From NCBI RefSeq assembly GCF_027497235.1, contig NZ_CP114902.1, positions 1,687,501 through 1,751,500 on the forward strand: a stretch of 64,000 bases of DNA. Reading direction: 5' to 3'. Below the pieces are notes generated by a model. That model was not told where the DNA came from. It did no database searches and saw only the letters and a program-made list of their open reading frames with translations. The position numbers and the translations under genes were made by a program. Position 1 is the stretch's first letter, and each line of letters starts with the position of its first letter. This document shows, in pieces, positions 62,446 to 64,000 of this stretch. Origin of the DNA: Micromonospora sp. WMMD1128 (GTDB lineage Bacteria; Actinomycetota; Actinomycetes; Mycobacteriales; Micromonosporaceae).

Positions 62446-64000
62446 ATGAAACCGACGCCGATATCCCCCAAGGCGTTGCTCGCCCTGGTCTCCTCCCTCG
62501 TCCTCACCCTCGTCGGCGTTCCGGTGGCCCTCCACCAGGTGAACGCCGCCGGCGCCGACCGCGCCACCACCCCCGACGTCCTGGCGGCGGGCAACGCGCC
62601 CCAGTGGAACCGGGAGCCGTCCGCCGAGACGCTGCTCAAGGCCGGGACCCGCACCGCGAAGGCGGAACAGTTCTACTTCGTGCTGCCGGACCGCTTCGCC
62701 AACGGCGACAAGCGCAACGACACCGGCGGGCTGACCGGTGACCGGCTCAGCACCGGCCTGGACCCCGCCGACAAGGGCTTCTACCACGGCGGTGACCTCA
62801 AGGGCGTCATCGACAAGATGGACTACATCCAGGGCATGGGCACCACCGCCATCTGGCTGGCCCCGATCTTCGCCAACCGGCCCGTGCAGGGCACCGGGGC
62901 GGACGTCTCGGCCGGTTACCACGGCTACTGGATCACCGACTTCACCCAGGTCGACCCGCACTTCGGCAGCAACGCCGAGCTCAAGAAGCTGGTCGACCTC
63001 GCACACCGGCGCGGCATCAAGGTCTACCTCGACATCATCGTCAACCACACCGCCGACATCATCCGGTACGCGCAGGACAGGTACGGCTACGTCGACAAGA
63101 AGACCGCACCCTACAAGGACACGCGGGGGCGGGCCTTCGAGGACCGCAACTACGCCGACGGCACCCGGAAGTTCCCCGCCGTGAACGCGCAGTCGTTCCC
63201 GTACACCCCGACGTTCGCCAGCCCGGCCGACGCGAAGGTCAAGGTCCCGGCGTGGCTGAACGACCCGACCATGTACCACAACCGCGGCGACTCCACCTTC
63301 GCCGGGGAGAACAGCGAGTACGGCGACTTCTTCGGCCTCGACGACCTGTGGACCGAACGTCCCGAGGTGGTCCGGGGGATGACCGACATCTACGGCCAGT
63401 GGATCGGCAAGGCCGGCGTCGACGGTTTCCGCCTCGACACCGTCAAGCACGCCAACCTCGACTTCTGGCCGCAGTTCACCCGGGGCATCGACGCCTACGC
63501 GGCGAAGGCCGGCAAGAAGGACTTCTTCATGTTCGGCGAGGTCTACAGCGCCGACCAGGCGATCGAGTCGACGTACGTGCGGCAGGGCGGCCTGCCCGCC
63601 ACGCTCGACTTCTCGTTCCAGGAGGCGGCGCGCGGCTACACCGCCGCCGACGGCTCGGCCCGGGCGCTCGCCGATGTGTACGCCAAGGACGACCTGTACG
63701 CGGCCCGGGACACGAACGCGAACCGACTCACCACGTTCCTCGGCAACCACGACATGGGCCGGATCGGCTCGTTCATCGCCGCGAACGGCGGTGACGACGC
63801 CGCCCAGCTACGCCGTGACCAGCTCGCCCACCAGCTGATGTTCCTCACCCGCGGCCAGCCGGTGGTCTACTCCGGCGACGAGCAGGGCTTCACCGGCCCC
63901 GGCGGGGACAAGGACGCCCGCCAGGACATGTTCGCCTCGCGGACCGCGGACTACCTCGACGACGACCTGATCGGCACCACCCGCACCCACGCCGTCGACC
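62446..64000 (+). CDS. secreted alpha-amylase (GH13), N-terminal part (runs off the right edge)
   Basis: The visible 518 residues begin with a signal peptide (ALLALVSSLVLTLVGVPVAL). GH13 motifs follow: VYLDIIVNHTAD (region I), GVDGFRLDTVKHAN with the nucleophile Asp near 328, FMFGEVYS with the acid Glu near 364 and LTTFLGNHDMGR with the third Asp near 434. It hydrolyses alpha-1,4 glucans outside the cell. GAAAGG precedes the ATG at 62446. The promoter resembles maltose-controlled genes. Confidence 0.95.
   Translation, partial: MKPTPISPKALLALVSSLVLTLVGVPVALHQVNAAGADRATTPDVLAAGNAPQWNREPSAETLLKAGTRTAKAEQFYFVLPDRFANGDKRNDTGGLTGDRLSTGLDPADKGFYHGGDLKGVIDKMDYIQGMGTTAIWLAPIFANRPVQGTGADVSAGYHGYWITDFTQVDPHFGSNAELKKLVDLAHRRGIKVYLDIIVNHTADIIRYAQDRYGYVDKKTAPYKDTRGRAFEDRNYADGTRKFPAVNAQSFPYTPTFASPADAKVKVPAWLNDPTMYHNRGDSTFAGENSEYGDFFGLDDLWTERPEVVRGMTDIYGQWIGKAGVDGFRLDTVKHANLDFWPQFTRGIDAYAAKAGKKDFFMFGEVYSADQAIESTYVRQGGLPATLDFSFQEAARGYTAADGSARALADVYAKDDLYAARDTNANRLTTFLGNHDMGRIGSFIAANGGDDAAQLRRDQLAHQLMFLTRGQPVVYSGDEQGFTGPGGDKDARQDMFASRTADYLDDDLIGTTRTHAVD

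Overview
The window is very GC-rich, uses GTG and TTG starts freely, and carries actinobacterial hallmark genes: a SUF operon with a Rieske gene inside it, a conservon, DUF397/DUF5753 regulators, DUF2630 and acVLRF1. It is best read as chromosomal DNA of a Micromonosporaceae bacterium (Micromonospora or Salinispora-like). No rRNA, tRNA, CRISPR array or replication origin was recognised.

Region 1 (1-24.5 kb) is core metabolism. tal and tkt on the minus strand are followed by heme O synthase (ctaB), heme A synthase (ctaA) and a tightly overlapping sufR-B-D-Rieske-C-S-U-T operon closed by a strong hairpin. Then come an ABC-F protein, a small HTH protein and an enoyl-CoA hydratase. From memory this order resembles the M. 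tuberculosis segment Rv1448c-Rv1475c, and the aconitase gene that ends that segment appears here at 50.7-53.6 kb. Single genes are interspersed: a beta-helix protein, LysE, acVLRF1, a secreted RCC1-repeat protein, a zinc metallopeptidase and an ABC exporter.

Region 2 (24.5-50.7 kb) is accessory. It begins with a minus-strand operon: a membrane protein with a Cys/Gly/Ser-rich tail, a DUF692 (MNIO) oxidase, a short partner protein, an SDR and a Mug-type DNA glycosylase. This is the best candidate for an undescribed peptide-modification system. A TetR/nitrilase pair, a HAD phosphatase and a RIO-like kinase follow. Next is a three-gene diterpene operon (P450, class I synthase, class II cyclase) directly followed by a conservon (sensor kinase, roadblock, DUF742, GTPase). 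Then come a LysR/SDR pair, a DUF6461 protein, a promoter-leader peptide-terminator unit, a secreted RHS/YD-repeat protein with a small membrane protein behind it, and a transposase/methyltransferase remnant.

Region 3 (50.7-64 kb) holds aconitase with a possible iron box, a DedA protein, a secreted C39-like peptidase, about 0.9 kb of repeat-rich non-coding DNA, a hydrolase, two small divergent genes sharing overlapping -10 boxes, an APC permease, a GPP34 protein, a GNAT enzyme, a CBM2-like secreted protein and the start of a secreted alpha-amylase.

Two patterns recur. Many genes start 6-8 nt after a TANNNT box with no ribosome binding site, as expected for leaderless transcripts. A 31-bp-period GTTAASAAGGGGCCCC repeat occurs in tandem at two intergenic loci, and a related palindrome occurs at a third.
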